Shown piece after piece: positions 33,012-43,430 of a stretch of 64,000 bases of DNA (positions are counted from its first letter, which is position 1; the number at the start of each line of letters is the position of its first letter). The DNA lies in contig NW_006766889.1 of assembly GCF_000275845.1 (NCBI RefSeq), positions 1,208,607 through 1,272,606 on the forward strand. The letters run 5' to 3'. This DNA comes from Dichomitus squalens LYAD-421 SS1 (Eukaryota; Basidiomycota; Agaricomycetes; Polyporales; Polyporaceae). The translations under genes were made by a program, and so were the position numbers. Under the pieces are notes generated by a model. It ran no database searches, had not been told where the DNA came from, and saw only the letters and a list, made by a program, of their open reading frames with translations.

Positions 33012-35909
33012 ATGCGGAAACCAACAGCCTTCGCGTCGGTTCTCGCCTTCGCGGCCCCCATACTTGGTCAACAAATCTACGACATCGTACGTACACCTGC
33101 TTCTCCATTGACCCCCGAGACGGGCGGCGTCGATCTTGCACTAGTGCCCATTGCTCACTTCTTGCTATCTGCTCTTGTGACCTCCCCGTCGCGATGCGCG
33201 TAGTGGGCGACGACGTGGGACAGATCGAGCATCTTCACGTACACGAATCTCTCCCCGAACCCAATAAACTTCGGCTCGCCAGGGGCCATTGGCGACGCCG
33301 ACATCGACATCACAGACGCCTCGACGTTCCAGTCCGTCTGGGGCTTCGGCGCTTCCCTGAGTACGTCCCCTCGCTTCTAGTCTCGACCGGGCGCGGGGTC
33401 GCGTGTAGTGCGTCACCTGACTGCGCACCCTGCTGATATCACTGCTCGTGCTCCCCTCAGCCGATTCGTCTGCGCTGATCCTCAACAATCTCAAGGCAAG
33501 TGTACCAATTCAGACATGCGGCTCCGAATGCGATAGCTGATAGAACGTCGCGGGTGCAGAACGCGGATTCGAGCAGCTATTGGAGCCTGCTCGAGTACCT
33601 CTTCGACCGTGAGTGCTAGGTTTGGGCATCCGGCAGCGCTCCGCTCACAGCCATGCTGACTTCGTCTTGTCCTGCGTAATTTCCCCGCCTCCGACGGCTT
33701 CTGGATCCCACCCCTGGTCTCTGCAGCGACGGATGGCGCGAACTCCGCGGGCTTCTCATATCTGCGCATCCCGCTCGGGGCCTCAGACTTTTCCGCTGGC
33801 CGTGAGTATCTTGGGTCTATCCTCGTCCCACGACAGCCCCGCTGGCGCAGTGCTGCACGCGGTCGCGGTGCGGTCTGCGTTACGTCTACAGCAGTCCGCT
33901 GACCCCGCTGGCCTCGTGGCGCGTGTAGTTTACAGTTTCGATGACACGAGCGGCGACACGTCCTTGTCCGGCTTCAACATTAACAGGGCGCCCTCGTATC
34001 TTTTCTCGGTCCTAAGTGACATCCGGAGCATAAACAACGTCCTTCGGATTCACATACTCCCCTGGTCGCCGGTGCGTCTCCAGGCACACGGCGCATGCGG
34101 GTATGTCTGCGTCAGAGCTGACATCATTGCAGCCGGGCTGGATGAAGGACTCCGGGACTATGAATGGCGGGAACTTCCTATCCAACTATACTACAGTCTG
34201 TGAGTGCGGGCCTATTCTGGGCCGCTGCCGTACGAACCGCGTGCGCACAGGGCTAACGTTCATTTTTGTCTTATGCGCGTTCTGTGCGCCGCAGACGCCA
34301 ACTACCTTCTGAAGTCCCTTCAGGGCTTCCAGAGCAAGGGCATCTCAGTCTACGCTATCAGTATCCAGGTATGTTTGGTCGCGTGATCGTGCAGATAAGA
34401 GCTATGTTTGACTTGGACGGCATGCCGACTATACTTGCCTTGCTTACACAGAATGAGCCTGAGAATAGCAACCCGACCTATCCGACATGCAAGGTCTCTG
34501 CATCGCAGGAGGCGCAAATTGGTATCGCTCTGCGCTCATTGATGGATAGTAATGGATTCTCCGGGGTGAAGATAATCGGATATGAGCACAACTGGAACGA
34601 CGCGGCAGGATATCCTATCACACTGGTATGTGAAGATTGCACCGGCAGTCATCCCGGGATATTGGCATTTAGTTCCAAATCATGTCGGTCGCTGATATGG
34701 TTGCAGATGCAAGACGCCCCGAATGCATTTGCCGGTGTTTCGTTCCACTGCTACTCGGGCTCCGTGGACCAGCAAGACACGTTCCACAGCGCATACCCTA
34801 CCAAGGAGATCTACTTCACCGAATGCTCCGGTACGCAGGGCACCGACTGGTGGAGCGACATCAAGGTCCGTCCTTGCCCGACCTCCCTCTCCTTCCCGCG
34901 ACGGTTGACTAACCATCTGTCACAGTGGTACATGCAAAACCTGTGAGTCCGCGCGTCCCGTTTCAGGACGCATCTCAGATCGTGTCCTGCTCGAACGCTG
35001 CTGCGCCTGGATCTGGAATCTGACGTGCGACAACACAGCTTCGTCGGGGGGATCACGCACAACTCCCACAACGGCCTGATGTGGAACCTCGCGCTCGACG
35101 GGAACGGCAGCCCGATGCTCCCCGGGACGAACTCGTGCGGCACCCCCTGCCGGCCGGTCGTCACCGTTAACAGCGACGGGAGCTGGAGCGTCAACCAAGA
35201 GTGTACGTCTTCGTCCATTCTGCCCCTCTTCTATGTCCTCGTCTTCGACCCCGTACTGTACTGACTTGCCCCTCCCGTGTGCAATGTGCAGTCTACTCCA
35301 TGGCCCAAGCCGCCAAGGCGACCCTTCCCCGCGACGCGGGTGGCCCATGGGGGAAGCGCATCGGCGTGAGCGTCGGCGGCACGCTCAGCTCGGCCCTCAC
35401 CGTCGGCGCGTACGTCACCGGCCGCGTCAACTCCGCAGACTGGCTGCGCTACAGCCTCGTCGTACTCAACTCGTGCGTGTCCTGATTTTCACTCGCGGGC
35501 CCCTCCAATCCGTTGCGCTGATTGCTCGGGCGTCGTTGCGCGCGCGCTCGCTGGTAGGAACGACCACCCGAACGGCCCGTGGGACCCCGTGCCCGTGCAG
35601 ACGACGATCGAGTTCCGCGGGATGCAGGCGACGTACACGTTTCCTGTGGGTGTCACGACGCTCTGGTGGTACGCACCGAACGAGGGCCATTCGTTCGACG
35701 GCGAGTTCGCGAACGCGACTGCGACTTTTGGCGACTCGAGTGAGCCTATCACGTTCACGGAGCAGCCTGCGGGAGACGCAGGGGTGGTCGAGGACACGGC
35801 GGTGAAGGTCGACGCAAATGCGGAGTTCGACGAGGACGACGTACATTATGCGGAGAACGTGGACGAGCAGACGCGCTTGTTCAGGTTCCGCAGGCAGCTG
35901 CAGCTGTGA
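33012..35909 (+). CDS. glycoside hydrolase family 30, secreted endo-beta-1,6-glycanase type
   Basis: Retaining glycosidase; fungal GH30 members cut beta-1,6-galactan or beta-1,6-glucan. Fourteen exons: 33012-33086, 33204-33360, 33461-33495, 33560-33608, 33727-33801, 33929-34071, 34133-34199, 34295-34368, 34452-34625, 34707-34865, 34926-34942, 35039-35202, 35292-35472, 35558-35909; 573 aa. A signal peptide spans residues 1-20. Motifs: VWGFGASLTDSSA, GFSYLRIPLGASDF, LPWSPPGWMKDSGTM, acid/base Glu227 in SIQNEPEN, VSFHCYSG, nucleophile Glu322 in IYFTECSG, and NLALDGNGSP. The last about 60 residues are acidic and unusual for the family. The third intron is GC-AG (AAG|GCAAGT). The 3' end of this gene has a degenerate copy at about 58400-58690 on the other strand. 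Confidence 0.93.
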
Positions 35910-36536
35910 AGTGGCCACTGCGTGTGAGCATCTATCCTTCGATCCCATCCCTATATGTCGGTTCCTATGCGCAACATTCACGCTCGCATTGTATCTCTAT
36001 GATCACTTTTACACGCCTTCACTCTCCTCCGTCCCGAGGAAGCTTCCTGGCATGGGTTCCGTTAATACCTCGCGCTGGATGCGCTGCTGTACGCCCTTTA
36101 CGACCTCTCACGACTTCATGACGAGATACCAGCACCGTGTTCGGTGGCATGTACGACTAGAATCTAATACGATGATGTTGCCGACGAGGGAGATGTATCA
36201 TGGAAAGAGAACTTCTGCACATGCCTACGAGCAGATGAGAGTTGGGCAAGGGGCTTGCTCGAGTTTGCTCGCTCACGGGCGTGTTTTTGATAACAAAAAG
36301 CGTCAGATAAGCGGTGGTGAAACAATTTGTGGCAGTAGCAAGCTAATTTAAGACGAGTAGGGCTCTCAGCTGACATATGCTTATACAGAGGTAATGCGCG
36401 AATACGTGAATCGGAATCCAGGACAGAGAAGATACATAGGAAAGCAAGTAGACCCAAGAAATAGGGACAGCACCACAGCAACGAAAGCATAGAGCAGGCT
36501 CGGTAGTAATCGTCAATGCTCTTGGACAGTTGGCGT
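35910..36536. other. convergent intergenic region
   Basis: Lies between the GH30 and FunK1-like stop codons. Part of it (to about 36125) is the source of the GH30 relic at 58.4 kb, because the ACCTCTCACGACTTC stretch recurs there. No gene is recognised. Confidence 0.5.
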
Positions 36537-37870
36537 CTACTGGCCACGCCCTTTCTTCCCAGTACGGCGAGGGTTCGAAGCGACCCTTTCCTTGGGCGCA
36601 CGTTTTGCGACGATAGGCAGCTGAGGGCCTTGCTTAGCCTTCGCCGCCAGTCTAAGACTGCGCCGGGGCAGTCCTAGTGAGGCTGACGGTTTAGGAGCTT
36701 CGGCGGCCAACTTCTTGCCTCGTGGACGTTTTGCCTTCTTGTCGGGCTCAGGCTCGTCGAGATCGCGCTCCTTGGAAGCGCGTTTCCCGAGGACGATGGC
36801 TTCAGTGGATTCCAGACCTGTTTGGGGTTCATAGTCGCCTAGTGCGCGAGGATAATCACGAACGACCCGGTCGTTCTGCTCAAGGGTTTCTGTCTGCAAG
36901 ATGTCGGCCCAGAACGTATCGAGCTGGTCGGCGGACCACTGAGACGTGTCTCGGCGTGGTCCTGAGTGACCGCCGCCGACAGGTATCATATGGTCTAGGA
37001 CTGAATCCAACCACCGCTGGAACGGGGCTGGGATGTTCGCGTGCTTGATGTAGTCGTGCTGAAGCGCGAGGCCTATTTTCCCATCGCCCCCCACAAAGGC
37101 CTTCCTAACTGGGTGCCACCTAGAGAGCTCGAAGATTCCCTTCATCGCTGCCTGCAGGTCATCCTGAGAGAGGTCGTGGGGAAGCCACAGAAGAGCGCAG
37201 TAGAGCACCACATAGACCAGAGATTCTAGATCGTCTGCCAATGTCTGCTTACCCTCGAAACCGAAGGACGACAGCATGCGACGTGACATGAAGAGCCACG
37301 TTCCCTATGAGAGAGGGTCAGATCAAGTCGACTATTGGCGGAAAATAGATCCTGCAGCACGTCCGGTCTCAACCGCTTCCCCCGATTCATCAACATCACA
37401 GCAGGAGTCCCAGTCAATGAGAACACCTGTCCTGGCTCGCGCACCAAGATGATGTTGCCGACGCTGATGTCCCTATGCAGATTTGTATCCTTCGTAAAAG
37501 CATCCTTCATTGCTGAGTATCCCATATGAGTCAGAGCGAGGGCCCGGGTGAATATGCAACATAGTACTTGCCTTGGAGGACATCATAGGTCGCATGAAGG
37601 AGCTCGTCTGTCCCGACAAAACGACGAAGGCCATACCCGACGGTACCCATAACGACACGATAATGCCAATGTTCAGCAAGTAATACTCGCTTCCCGTCCA
37701 CCTTGCACACCCACGATGCTGAACAAAACGCGTCATTGAGTGAACACTGCATCTCTTCCTCTACAGCAACGTCAGCGGGCGCGAGACTCCACACAATGCA
37801 GTCACACTCACGTATGAAATCGTGCATTGCCAGTCGGCTGTGAAACATTCGGACACACGTGCCTCTCGAC
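36537..37870 (-). pseudogene. FunK1-like protein kinase, frameshifted and N-terminally short
   Basis: FunK1 kinases are expanded in mushrooms and linked to multicellular development. Reading the minus strand: FLASRGTCVRMFH, an exon at 37760-37572 with EHWHYRVVMGTVGYGLRRF, a GC-AG intron (G|GCAAGT), then from 37512 NLHRDISVGNIIL with the catalytic HRD. The next motif GVLIDWDSC lies in another frame, so a one-base shift near 37425 breaks the gene. Then GTWLFMSRRML, the long C-lobe LADDLESLVYVVLYCALLW and a Lys/Arg-rich tail with RGKK and RRTGKKGRGQ. Full-length relatives are about 700-900 aa; only about 400 codons are present. Either the gene is a pseudogene or the shift is a sequencing error. 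The exon between the frameshift and GTWLFM is unsure. Confidence 0.7.
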
Positions 37871-38028
37871 GCCAGGAAACTGCGAATGAAAAGATGACAT
37901 GCGCATGCAGAACGGTGTCGATGGAGTCAAAGCGTCATGATTTCAGGGCGAAATATCGCTGCAGGCCCGGGCCACCCGCGAAAATGGACGGCGCTGAGAC
38001 ATTCGGCAAACTGATTTCGTGCGAAGGC

Positions 38029-38870
38029 TCAAGAGTCGCTGCAGGGGAGGCTACCATCGTTGCACCGTGCTCGGAAGAAGGTAACCATCTGGACCTCTGG
38101 GCAGCGCATCGCTACCTGTTCCGCGAACGCGGGAAAGCAGGGCCATCGGCGGCGCTGTGTGCTCTCAACTCGTCCCGGCGCTTTCTGGAGAGGCAGCGGC
38201 GCATCGGAGGCGAGTAGAGTCGTTCCTGGGGCATCACGCAGGCCTGTCTGCAGATCCACCGGGACGCCGTCACCCAGGTCTAACGACCTCAAAGTCGACA
38301 ATTTGGACAGGTGGACGAGGGAGAAGCGGAGACTAAGGGGACGCACCAATATATCGGATACCTCTATACCACCCGCTTCGAGGTAGGGTTTATAGCCGGC
38401 TTGTCGTGTCGGTATCGAAATCGTGCATCCGTCTTCAATGATGGCTTCATGTCGGGTGCAACATACATAGAGTCGGCCGGTAGGAGTAATGATGTACGGT
38501 GGTAGTTCGCGGAGGAGAAGAGGAGTGCCGTGACAAATATGATCTTGTTCGCAATGGGCCCACGAGAAGCGCATAGTAGGAGACAGAACTTACTCCAAGG
38601 CCTGTTCTAAATGTCATCATAAGAATTGGAAGCGGATACATCGAGCACATTGAGCTGGGAAGCCATCGAACGTCCCGAGGCAAAGTAGCACTCACAGGTC
38701 GTGCGCCCACGGTGTGGGGTTGTTTCGTGATCACGACGAGATGTCGGCCAGGTTTGAGTAATCCTGCAAAGGAGTAGGGACCTTCGAACGCCTTGTTGAC
38801 CAGCATCATGGGCGCGGTAAGCCGAGATTACCGCTTCGACTGGTCCTGAACTGTTGGAGTCCACGCGTTC
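38029..38870 (-). pseudogene. F-box/LRR-like relic
   Basis: A minus-strand frame of 181 codons (38029-38574) contains RFSLVHLSKLSTLRSLDLGD followed by VPVDLQTGLRDAP, which resembles the leucine-rich C-terminal part of mushroom F-box proteins. The frame above it (38600-38864) may hold more of the same gene, but I could not join the pieces into one clean model. No F-box is visible. It is probably a partial or dead copy lying just upstream of the FunK1-like gene. Assignment is tentative and rests on leucine spacing only. Confidence 0.35.
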
Positions 38871-39276
38871 TACATCCCTGCCGGTCTCAAAATCCCATAC
38901 GAAAGTAATTTTCTACGAACGCCCAGGTTCCTACACTGGCGCTGGAGAATGCGTTTCACCGGAACGTTGTCTTATCTGATGGTTCGGGAACCAGGATGCC
39001 GGCCGCGAAAGAGTGAGTCGACTCCACAAAGCGGGCGACTACATGGCGTTTTGCAAGGCAGTCCGTTGGCAGCGCAGGTGTCTGTCCAAGACAAGGATTG
39101 ATCAGGGACGGAAAGTACGAGCCGGAGCGCAGCGGAGGATAGAGCGACGCAGAAGCAGGTTATGATGCCAATGAGCGCGAATCATAGTAGGAGACACTGA
39201 CCAGCCGCAACGCGGAACCTCTACCGCACTGGATTGTGCCTGGGTATACAATCTTCAAAGAGGGCAACGGCCTTTA
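38871..39276. other. intergenic spacer, no gene seen
   Basis: Spacer between the F-box-like relic and the small inverted-repeat element. Nothing recognisable on either strand. Confidence 0.45.
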
Positions 39277-39533
39277 CAGCGGTTTGCATATCGATAGGCC
39301 CTTTTGAAGAAAATACGCTCAGGTCGGTTGACGAGCCGACCAAGATGCGAGTCCGATCCGCCACTCAAGACGCTGGAGGGCACCACCGAGACGCGTTGAA
39401 CTGGCCCTGCTGGGCAGCGCGCTCGGTGAGGTCTCGGAGCGTCTGACTACCTGATTGGGCTCGGATATGGCTCGGCACCCAACCGACCTGAGCATGTTTT
39501 TTTCCAAGGGGCCTATCGATATGCAAACCGCTG
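39277..39533. mobile_element. 257 bp MITE with long imperfect inverted repeats, TA flanks (Tc1/mariner type)
   Basis: The left end CAGCGGTTTGCATATCGATA is repeated in inverse orientation at the right end, and both ends are flanked by TA (39275-39276 and 39534-39535). The first 50 or so bases pair almost perfectly, and weaker pairing continues to the middle, so the whole element can fold into one long hairpin. TA duplication and CAG-type ends fit a Tc1/mariner-derived MITE. There is no coding capacity. The paired structure could also serve as a small-RNA precursor if transcribed. Confidence 0.7.
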
Positions 39534-40334
39534 TAAGTGTGTCTATCAGTTTCCATCACGTCCCTAGAATTCGATTGCGACGTACTCCAAGTCTAACCAC
39601 ATGAAAGGCGCTGAATTGTTCATGACGCGGTGCGCAGTGAAGCGCTCGTAGAGAAAATACGAAGTGACATTACTTAGGTGGCGCGATCGCCAACCTGATG
39701 GATGCTATGGAGCGTCACAGATGAGGGAGTGGAGAGTCCGGATTGGAATGTGTGAGGTGGTGATTGGTGGAGGAGCAGCTGGAGGAAGAGCGGCGGTGCG
39801 AGTGAGGAAGGTTCTTCGCTGCGTGGAATGTTCTTGGCTGGCATGATCCTACGCTCGGCGAGTTGCGAAGCGTGTTGAGTGGACATTGCTTACGAGCCAC
39901 CGAGGCTGGTGTCCGGAGTTGGTGTCCGAGCGGAGGTAGCTCAAGCATCCATGAGTCCGTGATGACCACGCGCGACCGTCCTGTCCGCCCCGGAGACGCG
40001 GGGTGGCGTATATGTAAGTTAGCGCGACCCGTGAGTGGAACTGCGAACAGACCCACCCATCCCTCATCGCACACCCGCGATACGTACACGCAGGCTTCAC
40101 TGTGTGCCAATGGAAGCCATCGAAACTGGTGGACGGCCGGTCGGGATTGAGATGAGAGGAAGCAGAGCCGCGTGCGCTCTGGAAGAGTCCAACGTCATCC
40201 AGCACTCGACCAAAAAGGCAGGCGGTCTGCATATCTTGCCCCCGGACTCCCCTCTCCCGCTTTCGTCTTCGTCCTCAACATCCTCCCGCTCGGGCCACTT
40301 GCTCGAGCCTGGCCTCCGCCTCTTCGCTCTCTCC
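39534..40334. other. upstream region of the PA-TM-RING gene
   Basis: No separate gene is supported. The frame entering the RING gene is open from 40035, but the methionine at 40335 directly precedes a signal peptide and is preferred as start. Confidence 0.5.
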
Positions 40335-41817
40335 ATGATCAGCCTATTCCTCGCCCTCGTCCTCACCTCATCGTCTCTCGTCGCCCCCGCCCGCTGCACC
40401 CCCGTCGACTGGCTCCGTAAGCTCACTGGGCCTCCTCCTGGAAGCGCCCGCGACGACAGCAGCTGGCTCTGGGGCTGGGCTTGGGCCTCGGATGGCACCG
40501 TCTCTGTCGTCGACCGAACGCCTCCCGTCACCTTCCCAGCACGGCCTGCCTCGTTCGGCGCAGAGCTTGCCGACCCGCTCCTGGGGTATGTAATCCCCCT
40601 TTCGTCTTTCACGTCTCCTTGCCCCCAGGACGGGGGAGACGAGACGAACCGCACCCGTTTTTTCGAGGCCGACCCTGTCCTGGGATGCCCCGAACTCTGC
40701 ATCAGTGGGGATCACACGCCGGAGGACGCGGACACCTGGATCGCGCTTGTTCAGCGAGGTGGCTGTCCTTTCGTCGAGAAGGCGAGGCAGGCACAGAAGC
40801 TGGGCGCGAAGGCGGTTGTAGTTGGGGGAGACAGAGACAATCCGGATGCACTACTGAACATGTTTAGCGAAAGTGAGTCGATTGACGTTCTTAGCTCTCT
40901 CTTCTGTTGACATAGCTCTGCCTCCGCAGGGGATTCGTCGGACGTCACCATCGCCGCTACCTACATTAAGTATTGGGATTACGTCCAGCTTTCAGCTATG
41001 ATCGCAACGTCCAACACTACGCACAACGGCTTGAAGACCCTTTCACTACTCATCAGCACTGAATATTCGGCATGGGAATGGTATTCGTGAGCTCATCCAC
41101 TACATGCGCAAGACTCCATCCGATTCTGACACACATAATCGAACACGCAGCCCCGTAATCACCTTCATAATAATACTTCTACTTCCTTCTCTGCTCACTT
41201 TCCTAACGCTTCTCATCCACCGTGTACGAGCCGCTCGCGCTGCCCAGCGCGATCGAGCTCCGGAGGACATCGTCCACAAGTTTCCATCCCGGGTATGGAC
41301 CGGCACTGGCTGGGAGAAACACGAGCCCCTGTACGTTCCCGCAGACGTCAGTAACGCCGAGGGCCCGCCCGACCTCGAACGAGGACCAGATGCCCCGTCG
41401 ACTTCGCATGAACCCTCGACGCCGGCATGGGCGGACCAGCAGGTGGAGTGCGCGATCTGCTTGGAGATGTTTGTCAAGGGGGATCGCGTGCGCGTCCTTC
41501 CCTGCTACCACCTCTTCCATATCGACGAGATTGATGAGTGGCTGATCCACAAGAAGAAACTGGTGCGTCGTCGACTTGCTGCTGGTCACGCGACAGCAAC
41601 CGTTCCTGACCCTGCCCATCACCAGTGTCCTATTTGCAAGGCGGATGTGACGCAGCCGCATTCAGAGGCTCAGCCCCCTGCGCCCTCTGACTCCGACGAC
41701 CATCACGACCGGCCCACGTCTACACGAGCCGCGTCTTCGTCCGCGCATCCAGACGAGCGGACGCCCCTCCTTCAGCCCCCATCCGATCAACGAGCCGGTT
41801 CTCCGTCGTCGACATAA
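40335..41817 (+). CDS. PA-TM-RING protein, membrane-anchored E3 ubiquitin ligase type
   Basis: Family members sit in endomembranes and ubiquitinate cargo. Exons 40335-40872, 40930-41086, 41151-41562, 41626-41817; 432 aa. A signal peptide (about 1-20) is followed by a protease-associated domain (about 60-200, with the stretches LLGYVIPLSSFT and WIALVQRGGCPFVEKA), a transmembrane helix (about 233-255, VITFIIILLLPSLLTFL), and a cytosolic RING from Cys332: CAIC, then LPCYHLFH and CPIC. At the sixth metal position, where H-x2-C is usual, the protein reads HIDEIDEWL, placing Glu358 where Cys is expected. The tail (about 385-432) is Ser/Asp/Pro-rich. A 42 bp stretch starting GTATGT in exon 1 could be a facultative intron but encodes conserved PA residues. 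Confidence 0.9.
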
Positions 41818-43430
41818 CATACGATTGTTTGACGAGTTGCGAGCTCCCTTTACGATCTGTTTATGACGCATACCCTGGACTTGGGGCGATAGGACCTCAT
41901 CCGTCTTTACAGTACGTTCTCGCCCACTGGGTCCTTACTGTAGGTGTACTTGCTTTGCTTTGGGGGGAACAGTATGACGAGTGCAATCTGTGTAATGTAT
42001 AGGTGTACTATATCACATCTCAATGCATTAACTACCCGATATGAGACACATGTGCTTGTTTGTTTCCGTAACAGCGACCGACGAATATGTAAGTCGTGGC
42101 AACACTCAACCTGGCCACGGGAGGGTCGGACATCGGACCGAGTGTTACGGGACCGAACAAGCGCTGGAATGACGTCCGCGCAGGAAGGAAACAACCTTCC
42201 CGAAAAGGGACGTAGATTCTTGTTCTCCAAGTCGATCACACCTGCTCACGCTCGGATATACAGGGACAAGATGCATCCCCAATCAATTTCGCAGGATATT
42301 CTAGCTAGAGAAGACATACAGCAAGCACATCAATGATCAGAATCATTTGGCCCCCGTCCCCAAGCAATTGTTTTGTCTCAAAACGTGGGCGGCCCTCATC
42401 CGGACGCGATGCGCGATCTTATTGTCTCGCGGCATCTTCGATCGCCCATCCGTGGGCCCGCAAGCCCCGCGAGCCCCGCCCCCGCGCCTGCCACTCGGCG
42501 AGCAGACAAAAGAGAGCAGGCGGAGCGAGACAGAGTTGCGGCTGACTAAGCCGCTAGGGACACATTGTTCGACGTTCTGGCTGGGCGGTCGACGGCCGCT
42601 CGCAGCGACAAGACCCATGACGGACGAAGCTCACCCGCGGATTTCCAGTCGCAGGTATAAGACACGGGCGTGCCACCCGGTCGCCTCTGGGGCCTTCTCC
42701 TTCGCGTCGTCCTCGAGCGTCGCCGCTGCAGCAGCGGCTTCAGCTTCGCTCTTGGTGCATCTAGTGTCCCGAACCCGCCGTCCTTCTAACGCTAACGCTA
42801 CGGATCTTGCTCGAGCAGGACGCGCGAGCGCTGCGGTGCAGACGGCAGCACGAACATTTGAATTTCTCGCTCCCGGCCCGTACACACGACACTTGAACGA
42901 CGCGTTTGACATCTGCCTTTGTGGGCCGGAGAGCCGAGACTGCCCGACCCCTCTCCCTCACGTCGCTTGGGCCTCCCCCGACTCCTCCGACACAGCTTGA
43001 AACAAATTCTCGCAAGCTGCTGCTGCTCCCGCCTGCGGAGAGCTCGGGCTGCGTGGCACGCCGTCACGCATTCCGCATCGCGTACTGATTTACGGACGAT
43101 CGAGCTACGGCGCGCTGTCCCTATCTCCTGCTGTCCGGAGCACTCGGGTGGCAGTGGCTGTAGACAATTGTTTTGTGCAATATCGCGGGCCTCAGGTGAG
43201 CGGATTGCGCTTATCCAGCATCTGCCTGTGACGGAGCGGACGCTCATCCCGCCTTTTCTTTTCTTGTTTCTCCTGCGGGGGGATCTCCCTTTCGACGGCG
43301 ATCTATATATTGGGCTGGCAGACGCTTGTTGTCGTAATTTTCTCCCCCTCTCCCCATCCTTCGACCTCGTACACTTTCGCTTTCGTCTTCGACCTTCGCA
43401 GATTAGTTTCAGCATTGTGATAGACTCCGC
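41818..43430. other. long intergenic region upstream of the CCCH gene
   Basis: About 1.6 kb. A 217-codon frame at 42347-43000 is open but Ala/Ser/Arg-rich without domain or homologous pattern, and I do not call it. The 12-mer CAATTGTTTTGT occurs near 42365 and again near 43170. A TATA box lies at 43304. Confidence 0.5.
43304..43310 (+). promoter_or_regulatory. candidate TATA box of the CCCH-finger gene
   Basis: TATATAT in the context GATCTATATATTGGG, about 127 bp before the ATG at 43431, followed by a pyrimidine-rich run. Position and context fit a fungal TATA box. Confidence 0.5.

Noticed and set aside
40587..40628. 42 bp candidate intron in the PA domain (GTATGT to CCCCAG)
   Set aside because: The stretch encodes YVIPLSSFTSPCPQ, which fits the PA domain, and it is short for an intron here; kept as coding with the alternative noted.
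42347..43000. 217-codon plus-strand frame in the long spacer before the CCCH gene
   Set aside because: Ala/Ser/Arg-rich, no domain, no Kozak support and no plausible introns; random openness in GC-rich sequence is enough to explain it.
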